DNA of 64,000 bases from Rummeliibacillus suwonensis (GTDB lineage Bacteria > Bacillota > Bacilli > Bacillales_A > Planococcaceae): NCBI RefSeq assembly GCF_007896435.1, contig NZ_VCBL01000001.1, forward strand, positions 2,665,078 through 2,729,077, in the 5' to 3' direction. Shown one piece after another: positions 1 through 10,600 of this stretch. Each line of letters begins with the position of its first letter. Position 1 is the stretch's first letter. The notes beneath the pieces were generated by a model. It was not told where the DNA came from, did no database searches, and saw only the letters and a list, made by a program, of their open reading frames with translations. Both the position numbers and the translations under genes were made by a program.

Positions 1-31
1 TGTCATCCGCATTTATCCGCACGCAAAATAA

Positions 32-120
32 AAAAAGTACAATTCAAATTGAGATGAAATCTCAAAAGATAGATTTTTCGACCTAACTTTTGGAGTTCAC
101 ATCACTGAATTGTACTTTTT
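32..120. repeat. 15-bp perfect inverted repeat, terminator-like or element end
   Basis: AAAAAGTACAATTCA at 32-46 is exactly complementary to 106-120, with a 59-base loop that holds a smaller hairpin (GAGAT/ATCTC, about 51-63). It lies 3' of prfB on the minus strand. The long loop is unusual for a simple intrinsic terminator. It could be a long terminator, or the ends of a small non-autonomous element. The gene to its left lies outside the window. Confidence 0.5.
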
Positions 121-149
121 GTTTATTTGATTGTCGATTTCTACTATCA

Positions 150-285
150 GCAAAATCTATTTTCTTTATCTCTCATTGTATGTTAGCCAAACCAATTAGG
201 CTTTTACAGACAGTCTCTCCCTCAACTACCCTCTAGCTTATACTTGATTATTGATGTTGGGGACTTACTGTCTGTTAATATAGAT
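150..285 (+). repeat. Dispersed intergenic element, copy D (3' of prfB)
   Basis: One copy of the element family found at least nine times here. It carries the conserved box AACCAATTAGGCTTTTACAG followed by a perfect 9-bp inverted repeat, ACAGACAGT (206-214) with ACTGTCTGT (267-275). In other copies the right arm reads ACTGCCTGT, so this copy shows a G-to-A type change in one arm matched by the opposite change in the other. The 5' hairpin of the family is degraded here. No gene is visible in 1-325. Confidence 0.6.
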
Positions 286-325
286 CAAAGAAAATTATGA
301 AACATGAGCCTTCTTCATTTTTACA

Positions 326-1427
326 TTACAATTGTGAGCGCAAGTAAGCGTTGATGAATTGGTCAATATCTCCATCCATAACCGCTTGGACATTTCCAGT
401 TTCGGTATTAGTACGGTGATCCTTAACCATCGAATATGGGTGAAATACATAGGAGCGGATTTGACTACTCCAACCGATTTCTTTTTGTTCACCACGAATA
501 TCATCCAACTGAGCTTGTTGTTCTTCTACTTTTAATTGATATAATTTCGCTTGTAACATGCTCATCGCTTTTTCACGGTTTTTAATTTGTGAACGTTCTG
601 CTTGGCATGCCACTACAACACCTGTTGGTAAATGGTGAATGCGGACCGCTGACTCAGTTTTATTGATATGCTGTCCACCAGCACCTGTTGAACGATACGT
701 ATCGACTTTTAAATCCTCTGGGCGAATTTCAACAGCGATCTCATCTGTGAATTCAGGCATCACATCACAAGAAACGAAAGATGTATGGCGACGTCCTGCC
801 GCGTCGAATGGGGATATGCGAACTAACCGGTGAACACCTTTTTCTGCTTTTAAATAGCCATATGCATTATGCCCTCTAATCGCAAGCGTTACAGATTTTA
901 GACCTGCTTCATCCCCTGGTAAATAATCCAATGTTTCCACTTTAAAATCATGTTTTTCAGCCCAACGTGTGTACATGCGTAAAAGCATAGAACCCCAGTC
1001 TTGCGATTCTGTACCGCCTGCACCTGGGTGTAATTCCAAAATAGCATTCTTTTGATCATATGGGTCGCTTAAAAGTAATTGCAATTCAAACTCTGCTGTA
1101 CGATTAGTAAATTCCTCCAACTCATCCCCAAGCTCTTTTTGCAAGCTTTCATCAGGTTCTTCTTTTAAGAGTTCCAATGTCATTTCAAGATTTTCCTGTG
1201 TTTCAACTAATGCATAAAATTCGTTGACAATATCTTTTAAACCCTTTGATTCATTAATGATTTTTTGAGCATTGTTTTGATCATCCCAGAAAGAAGGATC
1301 AAGCATCAACTCGTCTAACTCTTGGATTCGAGCCTCTTTGTTTTCTAAGTCAAAGAGACCCCCTAAAGTCTGCTAATTTCTTAGCCGTATTATCTAACTC
1401 ATTTCGAACATCTGATAATTCGATCAT
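326..1427 (-). CDS. prfB: Peptide chain release factor 2, with programmed +1 frameshift
   Basis: RF2 recognises UGA and UAA stop codons and triggers peptide release on the ribosome. The gene is in two frames. A 25-codon first part starts at ATG 1427 (GGAGG at 1435-1439) and begins [11 protein letters not shown]. It ends in RGSL followed by an in-frame TGA at 1352-1350, and the main part runs from 1351 to 326. The site reads AGG GGG TCT CTT TGA C, the classic Shine-Dalgarno-like stimulator and CTT-TGA slip site. A +1 slip gives L-D-L-E-N and a product of 366 residues, the same length as B. subtilis RF2. The SPF anticodon-like motif (ISPFDAAG) and the catalytic GGQ ([12 protein letters not shown]) are both present. 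It lies downstream of secA on the same strand, as in B. subtilis. The break is regulatory, not a mutation. Confidence 0.96.
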
Positions 1428-1587
1428 TTTTATTCCTCCAAAATTATTCTTGATAGGTTCCGATAAATTTCATATTTCATTAATGCTACAGAAGGAGACG
1501 ACTTCCGCCGCAAATTAAGTATTAACATTTGCTATAAATATCGTACTTCTAAAAAACATATCCCTGTATAATTAGAGCCCTTCCTAC

Positions 1588-1796
1588 AAAGTAAAGCTTT
1601 ATACAGTAAGTATTTTCCATTCTCTACTGTATATGAGTTGAATCAATCAGACTTTTACAGTTAATTGATTCCACAATGAGTCTCTGTCTTTCTCTACAGA
1701 AAAAATTTATATAGATTGGCAACAATCGTTCATTGCTTATAAAAATTTACTTAGATTTCAAGGTGAGGGCTTACTGCTCGTTATGCGGGATAAAAC
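1588..1796 (+). repeat. Dispersed intergenic element, copy E (secA-prfB gap)
   Basis: This copy fills much of the 480-base gap between prfB and secA. It starts with AAAGTAAAGCTT, then has a hairpin TATACAGTA (1600-1608) / TACTGTATA (1625-1633), then TTGAATCAATCAGACTTTTA, and ends near TTACTGCTCGTTATGCGGGA. The hairpin occupies the position of the CCATCAATG/CATTGATGG hairpin in copy B but has a different sequence on both arms. No coding potential is seen in 1428-1909. Confidence 0.6.
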
Positions 1797-1800
1797 TACA

Positions 1801-1837
1801 AAGGAGTTGTCCAAAAATCACATTGGACAGCCCCCTT
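1801..1837 (-). terminator. Probable intrinsic terminator of secA
   Basis: AAGGAGTTGTCCAA (1801-1814) pairs imperfectly with TTGGACAGCCCCCTT (1823-1837). Read on the minus strand it lies 73 bases after the secA stop and is followed by a moderately T-rich tract. Confidence 0.65.
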
Positions 1838-1909
1838 GTCAGTTACACTTGAAGATACTGAAAATGATAGAGACAAATTGACTTTTTCAGTATCCTCTCT
1901 ATACTCCAT

Positions 1910-4420
1910 CTAGTGACCAGCACCATGACAGTTTTTATATTTTTTACCGCTACCACAAGGACATAAGTCATTACGACCAATGTTTTGTTTTTTACGGATT
2001 GGTTTACGTTTAGGCGTATTTTCATCAACCTTTGGATTGACAGCTTCACCTTTTGCTACTTCTTCACGTTCTAAGTTGCTGCGAATTTCAGCTTTCATCG
2101 CATATTTCGCAACATCGGCACGAATGGCATCCACCATGGCTTCAAACATAGAAAAACCTTCTGCTTGATATTCACGAAGAGGATCTGTTTGTGCATATGC
2201 ACGTAAATGAATTCCTTGACGTAATTGATCCATCGCATCAATGTGGTCAATCCATTTAGAATCGATAGAACGAAGTAAAATAACTTTTTCAAATTCACGC
2301 ATACGTTCTGGGGAAAGTTCTTCCTCTTTGCGATCATATTCTTTTTTCACTTCAGCACGAAGGAATTCAATGATATCTTCTGGAGATTTACCAGCGAGAT
2401 TTTCGGCAGTTACAATTCCTTCAGGAAGTAAGTTAGCAGCTACAAAATTGGCTAGCCCTGTTAAATTCCAGTCATTCGCATTTTCTTCAGCAGTGTAGGA
2501 ATGGACAGCATTCACTAAAACTTCGTCAATCATAGATTCCACTAAACCACGCATATTTTCTGTTTCTAAAACTTCATAACGTTCTTTATAAATGATTTCG
2601 CGTTGTTGGCGCAATACATCATCATATTGTAGTAAACGTTTACGTGCATCGAAGTTATTCCCTTCAACACGTTTTTGTGCGGATTCCACAGCTCTTGAAA
2701 CCATTTTAGATTGAATTGGTTGAGAATCATCCATTCCCAATTTCGTCATCATGTTCTTCATGCTTTCAGAACCGAAACGCTTCATCAATTCATCTTCTAG
2801 CGAAAGATAAAATTGTGTAACACCAGGGTCCCCTTGACGACCAGAACGACCACGTAATTGGTTATCGATACGACGAGATTCATGGCGTTCAGTGCCCACT
2901 ACTGCTAAACCGCCTAATTCTTGAATACCTTCACCTAATTTGATATCCGTACCACGACCAGCCATATTTGTGGCGATGGTAACCGAACCTTTTTGCCCTG
3001 CTTCTGCTACAATTTCAGCTTCACGTTCATGATTTTTTGCATTTAAAACATTATGAGGAATGTTACGTTTAGATAATAAATGTGAGATTAACTCTGATGT
3101 TTCAATAGCAACCGTACCAACTAGAACAGGTTGTCCTTTTTTATGGCGTTCTGCGATATCATTGGCAACAGCTTCAAATTTACCTTGCATCGTTGCATAG
3201 ATTAAATCTGGGCGGTCTTCACGAGCAATAGGCTTATTCGTTGGAATGACCACAACATACATATTATAAATATTGCGGAATTCTTCTTCTTCTGTTTTCG
3301 CTGTACCTGTCATACCAGCTAATTTTTCGTACATACGGAAATAGTTTTGGAATGTGATGGTCGCCATTGTCATCGACTCATTTTGAATTTCCACGCCTTC
3401 TTTTGCTTCAATGGCTTGGTGAAGTCCTTCTGAATAACGACGTCCTTGCATAATACGACCAGTGAATGAATCAACGATTAAGATTTCCCCATCTTGTACA
3501 ACATAATCTACATCTTTATGCATACTTGCATGTGCTTTTAAAGATTGATTAATCGCATGGTTTAACTCGACATGAGTCAACTCAAACAAGTTATCAATAT
3601 TGAATGCTCTTTCAGCCTTTTCAATCCCTTGTTCCGTTAACGTAACACCTTTTGTTTCAACATCGTAGTTATAATCTTCATCTTGCTTTAGCGTACGTAC
3701 AAATGCGTTGGATTGTTTATAAAGGGCCGCTGATTTATTGGCTTGTCCAGAAATGATCAATGGCGTACGCGCTTCATCGATCAAGATGGAGTCAACTTCA
3801 TCGATTACGGCAAAGTAAAGAGGACGTTGAACTCGTTCTTCTTTATAAAGAACCATATTGTCACGCAAATAGTCAAAACCTAATTCGTTATTCGTACTAT
3901 AAGTAATATCACATGCATAAGCTTGACGTTTTTCATCTTTGGACATACTATTTAAGTTCAAACCAACTGTTAATCCTAAAAACTCATATAACGGGCGCAT
4001 CGTTTCAGCATCACGACTAGCCAAATATTCATTGACAGTTACAACGTGAACACCCTTGTGAGTAAGTGCGTTTAGATAAACAGGTAAAGTTGATGTTAAC
4101 GTTTTACCTTCACCAGTTTTCATCTCTGCTATATTACCTTCATGTAGGGTAGCGCCCCCCATGATTTGTACATAGTATGGATACATGCCTAACACACGTC
4201 TTGACGCCTCGCGAACAACTGCGAAAGCTTCAGGACGAATACTGTCCAAATCTTCTCCTTCAGAGTAGCGTTGATAAAATTCTTCCGTTTTTTCTTTTAG
4301 CTGTTCATCAGTAAGTTTTTCCATATCTTGAGCGAATGCTTCAACAGTATTTGCAACTTTTTCTAAATGCTTAAGTTCTTTTTTATTTGGATCAAAAATT
4401 TTATTCAATAAGCTGGGCAT
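1910..4420 (-). CDS. secA: Preprotein translocase ATPase SecA
   Basis: SecA is the ATPase motor that pushes unfolded preproteins through SecYEG. The 836-residue product has the normal length for Bacillales SecA. Near residue 100 is the Walker A region (MKTGEGKTL), followed by [15 protein letters not shown] (DEAD-type Walker B and neighbouring motif). Downstream are the preprotein cross-linking region, the second nucleotide-binding fold ([24 protein letters not shown]) and the helical scaffold. The C-terminus carries the zinc-binding tail ([18 protein letters not shown]) that contacts SecB-like partners or ribosomes. It lies between hpf/LCP and prfB, as in B. subtilis. The start ATG at 4420 follows AGGATGTG. 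A 21-bp repeat array sits in the divergent promoter region shared with the LCP gene. Confidence 0.97.
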   Translation of the reverse strand: MPSLLNKIFDPNKKELKHLEKVANTVEAFAQDMEKLTDEQLKEKTEEFYQRYSEGEDLDSIRPEAFAVVREASRRVLGMYPYYVQIMGGATLHEGNIAEMKTGEGKTLTSTLPVYLNALTHKGVHVVTVNEYLASRDAETMRPLYEFLGLTVGLNLNSMSKDEKRQAYACDITYSTNNELGFDYLRDNMVLYKEERVQRPLYFAVIDEVDSILIDEARTPLIISGQANKSAALYKQSNAFVRTLKQDEDYNYDVETKGVTLTEQGIEKAERAFNIDNLFELTHVELNHAINQSLKAHASMHKDVDYVVQDGEILIVDSFTGRIMQGRRYSEGLHQAIEAKEGVEIQNESMTMATITFQNYFRMYEKLAGMTGTAKTEEEEFRNIYNMYVVVIPTNKPIAREDRPDLIYATMQGKFEAVANDIAERHKKGQPVLVGTVAIETSELISHLLSKRNIPHNVLNAKNHEREAEIVAEAGQKGSVTIATNMAGRGTDIKLGEGIQELGGLAVVGTERHESRRIDNQLRGRSGRQGDPGVTQFYLSLEDELMKRFGSESMKNMMTKLGMDDSQPIQSKMVSRAVESAQKRVEGNNFDARKRLLQYDDVLRQQREIIYKERYEVLETENMRGLVESMIDEVLVNAVHSYTAEENANDWNLTGLANFVAANLLPEGIVTAENLAGKSPEDIIEFLRAEVKKEYDRKEEELSPERMREFEKVILLRSIDSKWIDHIDAMDQLRQGIHLRAYAQTDPLREYQAEGFSMFEAMVDAIRADVAKYAMKAEIRSNLEREEVAKGEAVNPKVDENTPKRKPIRKKQNIGRNDLCPCGSGKKYKNCHGAGH

Positions 4421-4552
4421 TGATTTTCACATCCTATATAGTCTCAACCCTCATTTTAACACTGTGTAACGATCTGGTGCAAATGAACGATGAATATATT
4501 TTATTTCTTCTTCTTGGAGAGGTGTCAATCTTTCAAAAATTGGTTTTATTTC

Positions 4553-4977
4553 TGAGGATTGGGGTGCTCATTTTTCATGGATTGGACTGGCTTTTTTGTG
4601 GATTGGAGGGTTTGTTCCGCGGGTCGAGGCGGCTTTTTCGTGGGTGTGTTCTCTCCTTCCGTGGATGGAACTGGCTCCTTCGTGGATTGGTTCTCTTCTT
4701 CCGTGGATGAATCCTTTCTCCGTGGATTGGGCCTCTCCTTCCGTGGATGGAACCCGCTCCTCCGTGGATTGGATTCCATCTTCCGTGGATGAATCCTTTC
4801 TTTGTGGATGGAATCCTTCTTCCATGGATGGATCTTTCTTCGTGGATTGGACCTCTCTTCCGTGGATAGAACCCGCTTCTCCATGGATTGGTTCTCTTCT
4901 TCCGTGGATGGAACCCACTTCTTCGTGGATTAGATCTCTCCCTCCGTGGATGGAACCCACTTCTCCGTGGATTGGGC
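4553..4977. repeat. 21-bp tandem repeat array 1 (CCGTGGAT core), about 20 units
   Basis: About 20 units of roughly 21 bp (a few of 19-20), each with a CCGTGGAT, CCATGGAT or TCGTGGAT core followed by about 13 variable, pyrimidine-rich bases such as GGAACCCACTTCT. Unit types carrying GATGGAACCC and GATTGG tend to alternate, giving a weaker 41-42 bp period. The left end is degenerate. The array fills the divergent intergenic region between secA and the LCP gene (4421-5158). Because the period is a multiple of three, stops are rare in several frames and spurious ORFs of 75-130 codons appear on both strands. These are not genes. Confidence 0.85.
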
Positions 4978-5158
4978 TTTTTCCCTCATGAGTGATTCTC
5001 TATTTTTATGGAGCGAAAGACTATTGTTTTTTCTCCCCATTTTTATCAATAAAAATATTTTGATGACATTGCATAGATCATTGGCTGAGGTCGTAAATAT
5101 AAGTAATTTAATGATGTTGATAAAATATCTTAGTACTAGAAACTAGGAGGTCTTATTT

Positions 5159-6079
5159 TTGAAAATACGTAGGTTATTCAAATGGGGAAGCCTTATCATC
5201 ATCGTTGTCCTTATTGCGATAGGCATCCTAGCTTATACTTTTTATCATAATGCAGCATCTACTTTTGAAGAAATTCATACCCCCTTAGAGAGAACTTCAG
5301 CAATAGAAAGAACTGAACCAGTAAAATTAGCAGAACAACAACCATTTTCCATCTTACTTCTTGGTGTTGATGAACGAAAAAGTGACGTCGGCCGCTCGGA
5401 TACAATGATTGTCTTGTCTGTGAACCCACAAAAGAACAATACACTAATGATCAGTATTCCACGTGATACGTATACGCAAATTGTTGGCAAAAATATAAAA
5501 GATAAAATTAATCATGCCTATGCCTTTGGGGGGATCGAAATGACGATGAGCTCGGTCGAAAACTTATTGAATATCCCGATCGACTATGTAGCGAAAGTGA
5601 ATATGGAAGGATTCGAACAGATCATTGATACAATTGGAGGGGTAAAAGTCCAAAACGCAATGGCTTTTCAAGAAGGAGATTATCATTTTAAAAAAGGGAT
5701 GATCACGTTAGATGGAGCAGCGGCATTAGAATATGTGCGTATGCGTAAAGAAGATCCAGAAGGGGACTTCGGAAGACAAAACCGTCAAAAGCAAGTGATT
5801 CAGTCTATTATTGAAGAAGGAACGTCATTCAAAACTATATTGAAATACCAAAATATATTCGATATTCTTGGCAAAAATATTTCAACAAACCTCACATTTG
5901 CCCAACTAAAAGAATTACAGCAAAACTATCGACCATCTTTTAGTAACATCCAACAAATTTATTTTGAAAAAGGTCAAGGATCGACTGTTAATGGAATTTG
6001 GTATTACATCATGGATAAAGGAGAATTAGCTCAAGTTTCCGACACGCTAAAAGAACATCTAGAGATTTCTTCCAAATAA
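5159..6079 (+). CDS. LytR-CpsA-Psr (LCP) family cell-wall polymer transferase
   Basis: LCP enzymes move undecaprenyl-linked anionic polymers such as wall teichoic acid onto peptidoglycan on the outer face of the membrane. The 306-residue product has one N-terminal membrane segment (residues about 9-29), a short linker and an LCP core. The core shows LLLGVDERKSDVGRSDT, ISIPRDTYTQI and the later arginine stretch VRMRKEDPEGDFGRQNRQ, all typical of the pyrophosphate-binding pocket. The start is TTG at 5159, chosen because AGGAGG lies eight bases upstream at 5145-5150. It is a paralogue of the larger LCP gene at 50523. It is divergent from secA and isolated by repeats on the left. Its exact polymer substrate cannot be told from sequence. 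Confidence 0.9.
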   Translation: MKIRRLFKWGSLIIIVVLIAIGILAYTFYHNAASTFEEIHTPLERTSAIERTEPVKLAEQQPFSILLLGVDERKSDVGRSDTMIVLSVNPQKNNTLMISIPRDTYTQIVGKNIKDKINHAYAFGGIEMTMSSVENLLNIPIDYVAKVNMEGFEQIIDTIGGVKVQNAMAFQEGDYHFKKGMITLDGAAALEYVRMRKEDPEGDFGRQNRQKQVIQSIIEEGTSFKTILKYQNIFDILGKNISTNLTFAQLKELQQNYRPSFSNIQQIYFEKGQGSTVNGIWYYIMDKGELAQVSDTLKEHLEISSK

Positions 6080-6185
6080 AGTAAAGATTCAGATAATAGG
6101 ATTTTTTAACATTGTGTATGAGCTGAACTAACCGTTTTTACAAGCAGTAAGCTCACCACTACTTATTTCTTGGCGTGAGGAAATC
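6077..6185 (+). repeat. Dispersed intergenic element, degraded copy H
   Basis: The segment directly after the LCP stop reads AAAGTAAAGATTC, then GAGCTGAACTAACCG, then TTTTTACAAGCAGTAAG. These match the conserved boxes of the family in order, but the hairpin arms are largely lost. It is a weak copy, accepted because order and spacing match. Confidence 0.4.
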
Positions 6186-6225
6186 ATAACACCTGTGAAT
6201 GCAAGAATTTTTCTGTAAATGAAAA

Positions 6226-6247
6226 CCCAGCTGATTTAACAGCTGGG
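6226..6247 (-). terminator. Intrinsic terminator of hpf
   Basis: CCCAGCTG (6226-6233) pairs with CAGCTGGG (6240-6247) across a 6-base loop. On the minus strand it is followed by TTTTCATTT, 37 bases past the hpf stop. Confidence 0.8.
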
Positions 6248-6283
6248 CTTTATATGAGTAACAGATAAAAGTTACACATGAAC

Positions 6284-6844
6284 TTAGTTTGTTTCGATTA
6301 GACCATATTTACCGTCTTTTCGTTTATAAACAATATTAGTGGCATCAGACTTTGCATCTGTGAAAATGTAAAAATCATGTCCAAGAAGATTCATTTGCAA
6401 AATAGCTTCTTCTTGATCCATTGGTTTTAATGAGAATTGTTTTGTACGAACAATTGAGAAATCATCTTCTGACTCTGCCACTGTGGTTGCTGACTTTTCA
6501 GATTGAACATTTGCAAAATATAAACCTACACCTTCGCGATCACGGAATTTTCGGTTCACTTTCGTTTTATGTTTACGAATTTGACGTTCCAATTTAGCAG
6601 TTATCAAATCAACGGCTGCATACATATCACTATTACGCTCTTCAGCTCGTAAAGTTAAATTTTTCATTGGAATCGTTACTTCCACTTTTGTCCTTTTATC
6701 ATTGTAAACCTTAAGATTCACATTAGCAGTTGCATCTAAATCATTATTGAAATAGCGTTCTAATTTTTGAATTTTAGATTCAACATACTTGCGAATTGCT
6801 GGAGTTACCTCAATGTTTTCACCACGAATGTTAAATGTTAGCAT
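6284..6844 (-). CDS. hpf: Long-form ribosome hibernation-promoting factor
   Basis: Long HPF (YvyD, RaiA family) binds the 30S subunit and joins two 70S ribosomes into inactive 100S dimers in stationary phase or stress. The product has 186 residues (B. subtilis HPF has 189). An N-terminal S30AE/RaiA domain (MLTFNIRGENIEVTPAI...) is joined by a linker of about 30 residues to the C-terminal dimerisation domain (VRTKQFSLKPMDQEEAI...LGHDFYIFTDA). The ATG at 6844 is chosen because AAAGGAGGAG lies just upstream; a longer in-frame start would ignore that site. A sigma-B-like promoter sits immediately upstream. The gene lies between fliT and secA as in B. subtilis, although other genes are inserted on the flagellar side. 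Confidence 0.95.
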   Translation of the reverse strand: MLTFNIRGENIEVTPAIRKYVESKIQKLERYFNNDLDATANVNLKVYNDKRTKVEVTIPMKNLTLRAEERNSDMYAAVDLITAKLERQIRKHKTKVNRKFRDREGVGLYFANVQSEKSATTVAESEDDFSIVRTKQFSLKPMDQEEAILQMNLLGHDFYIFTDAKSDATNIVYKRKDGKYGLIETN

Positions 6845-6885
6845 GTAAACTCCTCCTTTATTCAACCATATATACATATTCTACA

Positions 6886-6911
6886 TTTCCCTAAAAACTC
6901 CTTCTTAAAAC
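6886..6911 (-). promoter_or_regulatory. Sigma-B-type promoter of hpf
   Basis: On the minus strand GTTTTA (6911-6906) is followed by 14 bases and then GGGAAA (6891-6886). This fits the Bacillus sigma-B consensus GTTTWW-N12-15-GGGWAW at every defined base. B. subtilis hpf (yvyD) is known to be under sigma-B and sigma-H. That this organism has sigma-B is inferred. Confidence 0.65.
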
Positions 6912-6944
6912 ATAAAAATTTTTTATACTTTTAACCAAAAATTT

Positions 6945-7331
6945 TCACGAATTTTGTCTTTTCTCCTCAAAAACCTCTTTCTTTCGACGCAATTTTAGCT
7001 CTGAAATAATCAATTCTTGATGTTCTTCTACGTTATCCATATCAATACCATAATAATATCCATCACCAGAAGTTTTCTTCCAGCGAACATCGCCTTTTAC
7101 ATTGATTGGTTTTGAATAGAGTATAAATGACAAATCTAATTCAAGTGTCCTTCTCTCATATTGAAGATTCTCCTCTGTAAACAGCTTAAGACCACTTGGA
7201 CTGATGTCAACGATTTTCCCTTTCTGATAGGTGGTCCTTCCATCCTTTTGGATAGTATAAGTAACTGGTACCTCATGAATTAATACATGTCGAAACGATT
7301 CTTTACGGCGATACTCCACTGAAAACACCAT
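6945..7331 (-). CDS. PilZ-like domain protein, paralogue 1
   Basis: A 128-residue cytosolic protein with a PilZ-like fold; PilZ domains usually bind cyclic di-GMP. The N-terminal stretch reads EYRRKESFRH, and a DxSxxG-type motif (DISPSGLKL) follows around residue 45. The first arginine of the usual RxxxR motif appears to be lysine (KESFR), so ligand binding is uncertain. It is clearly homologous to the protein at 13001-13366: they share RKESFRHV, the second motif and the tail ELIISELKLRR. The ATG at 7331 has AGGCAGG directly against it. A GTG at 7319 (VEYRRKESF) matches the paralogue's start and may be the true one. It lies just downstream of the giant surface-protein gene on the same strand, before hpf. 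Confidence 0.75.
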   Translation of the reverse strand: MVFSVEYRRKESFRHVLIHEVPVTYTIQKDGRTTYQKGKIVDISPSGLKLFTEENLQYERRTLELDLSFILYSKPINVKGDVRWKKTSGDGYYYGIDMDNVEEHQELIISELKLRRKKEVFEEKRQNS

Positions 7332-7557
7332 CCTGCCTAAATTATGTATATGTATAAAAACGGTTTCTTATCCATTATCGGCTTTTTAGAGCAAATATTT
7401 AGTAATTTTATAAGATTGGAACCAATTGTAAAGATAATAAATGGAAATATTTATGATTAAATCAATTTCCTAATAATGCAAAGTCTAGATGGAATAAATT
7501 AATGATGGAGGAGAGATCGATTTTCTTATGTTATTAAAACTTTTCATTCAATAAAAA

Positions 7558-7586
7558 ACTTCCCTCTCAATAGGAGAAAGGGAAGT
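7558..7586 (-). terminator. Intrinsic terminator of the giant surface-protein gene
   Basis: ACTTCCCT (7558-7565) pairs with AGGGAAGT (7579-7586). The minus strand continues with TTTTTTAT. It lies 36 bases past the stop codon at 7622, so the gene is probably transcribed alone and not with the downstream PilZ gene. Confidence 0.85.
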
Positions 7587-7621
7587 CAATTTAGTATGTT
7601 TATGGATCTTTGAATGACTTT

Positions 7622-10600
7622 TTATAATTGATCAATGACATCATAGATTTCACGGAAATATTGGTAGCGTGCTAGTACTGCTCGGTCGATTAAAGAAGCT
7701 AATTTCGTTTCTGCACCGTCAACAATTCTCGGAGTATTTAGTTGGTCGAATAGTGTTTTTAATTCTGTCATTTTTTTAGTAATTGCTGTGTTGCAGGGAT
7801 CCGTTGTACCCGAACATGTACCTATAATATTTCCACTACTATCTTTTTGGATTTCAGATGTCCATTGTTCTACTTGTTGAACACCTTTTTCAAACTTAGT
7901 TAAATCATCGATAGCCTTTGCTGTTTGAGAGCCCGTTTTATCATATCCAGCAAGGATGTCTGCATTTTGGAGATATACTCTTTGTTCTTTTGGCATTACA
8001 TTTAACGTTTTTTGAGCATCGATGATTCCTTTAACATAGCTTGAAGATTTAGGTTTAATAGCTTCAATTTTTTTATCCAATGCTTGTGCAGCTTTGATGT
8101 TGTTAGTTTCGTTTAACAAAGCTTCGTATGAAGCCTCTAACTCATTTTTAACAATGTCTTTTTGATCTGTTCCCAATTTATTATATAACTGAATAGCATT
8201 TGAAATTTCAGTGCCTATATCTCTATTCGGATATTGCGTTTTGTAATATCCCGTAGATGCTTCATCATTAGGGAAAATACTCATATTAGCAGGCGTTATA
8301 TTTTTTAAAGCTTCTACTATTGTTACAATTGGTGCGTATTTGTTATAGATTTTCATTACATCACTATCAACTAATGATTTGGCCTTAGAGCTTAAAGCTT
8401 CATAGCTATCAACAGCACCTTTAATTGTACTATAAGGAATTGTATCCCTATTAAGCCATGCATTTGGATCGTTTTCACTACTTCCCACAATTAACTTTTC
8501 AAAAGCTTTTGCTGCATCACTTGGTGTTTTATAAATTGCCATATTAACTGCTGTAGTAATATCTGAAGTTACATATTTCTGAGCACCGCTTGGTAAAGCA
8601 TCATAATCCTTCTTAACTTGTTTTAGTTTCGTTACATATTTATCATCTGTTTTATCGAGTGCTTTGAAGGCTTTGTCAACTTTTTGGGCTGCTTTTATTT
8701 CTGTTTCATCATTCAAGAATGGTTTGCTTGGAACAATGTAATTGTCAACAATTGCTTTTGGATCTTTTGTCAATTTTTTATAAATAGCAATAGCTTTTAG
8801 CATAGAATCAATATTTGCAACACTATATGTTCCACTTGTCGGAATAGTATCTGCTATAGCCTTAATCTCTGCAATCGGTGCATAGACATTGTATTTGGTG
8901 AGAACGCCTTGATCAAGTACAGAGAGTTGTGCTTCATTTAACTTATTGTATTGAGCAACAACACCTGTAACATCCGTCAATAGACTTGTACTCGAAAGCA
9001 AATTCACTTTGTTTATAAAACTTTCAATCCCACTAATCAGACTAGCTGTATCATAGCTTGTGCTGAACGCTTTAATATCTTTTTCATGCACAGTATATAA
9101 CTGAACCGGTCTACCGGCTTTATAAAATTTATAGTACAGTGCAATCGCATCTTGAATATATGTTTTGCTTGATGGACTCAAGGCTTCATATTCTTTATCA
9201 ATTTCTTGTGCTTTTAGGAAGTTGTTAATTTCTCCCATACTCATTGGGATAGATGGGTGAACATCACCTGATTCTGTATTAGGATCATTATTACCACCAT
9301 ATCGATCCTTATAATATGTGTCATTTAGTGACGATGGTGCTTTTTTCAAAATAGCAATTTGTGGTGTATCTAATTGTTTAAAATAATCAATCGCTTTATA
9401 AATCAATTTAATATCGTTTGGATTTGTGATTTTAATAGGATTTCCATCTCGTTTGCCAGAATCAGTATACCCCTTTTTAGAACTGTCATAATAATCTGCA
9501 GGATGACAACGAGATGAATCCTTAAGCGAACCAGTAGCATCATTACAATAAAAATCATCTTTTACTTTATCAAATTCTACATTTTCTTCATTAAACAGTT
9601 TTCCATATAAAACATATATCGTTTTTGCAATATCTTGAATTTGTAAAACCAATGAATATTTACGATACTCCTCCATCACCTCTGGATCAATGAGTGTGGA
9701 TAATGGAATATTATATTTAGCATTGATCTTATTATATTTTATGTTATCAAAATAATATTTTTCGAGACTTTGGACACTTGCAATCTTTGGTGTAGCACCG
9801 TTTTCACTGACATGCGACATCTGTCTTACTTTCGTTTCGAAATCTCGAACGATGGTCAATTGTGGTGCATAGCGTGTGCCAATCTTATCCAGTTCCGCTT
9901 TATTGGCTACATATTTTTGAACAACGGCAGGTGCACGATCATACATTTGGTAGTAAACATCTAAAATCTCTATTTCATATTGATCATCTGTCGGTTTCAC
10001 TTTTTCATAAGCCTTGTCGATAGCTGCTGCCTCTGTAATATATTTTCCATCATATAAGAATGGGAACTTAGAACGATCCGCATCATCTATGATCATTTTG
10101 GGGTCCGTTTTCAAAGCATTATAAGCTATTGTCGATTGTTGTATATATTTCACATCAGTTGGAGTAACAGATGGTGAGCTGACATTTGATTCTTTAATAA
10201 GACTCAACAATTTGACAACATTTGAGACAGGTGCATAATCATTGTATTTTTTTAGAACAGCTTTATCGACCAAACTGCTAACTTTAGGGCTCGTGCTGAT
10301 GTACGTATTATAGTAATCAACCGCACTCTCTACATCTGCAATTTTACTTTTTTTGCTTAATGCATTCACTTTCGTTTCAAAGGTATTAGCAATATTTTGT
10401 TCACTTGTAAATGTCGTTAATAGATCTTTTATTTTATTTTTATAGACAACATATGTTTTCACATCATCAGAAGCATCATCATAAGTTTGATAAACTGTTT
10501 TAGCCTCTTTAGGATAAGTACTGCTAGATTTCTTTAATTTTAAATAAGCACTATCAATTTTTTGTGCTGCTGTAATATTCGATTCGTCTGCAACAAGATC

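Noticed and set aside
32-120. Riboswitch or T-box
   Set aside because: There is an inverted repeat with a long loop, but no T-box (AGGGTGG) or known aptamer motif.
1349-1355. prfB as a pseudogene because of an in-frame TGA
   Set aside because: The stop is the programmed frameshift site; flanking bases match the known signal and the total length is normal.
4546-4991. Open frames of 77-131 codons on both strands across array 1
   Set aside because: They arise from a stop-poor 21-bp period, lack ribosome sites and read as meaningless heptad repeats.
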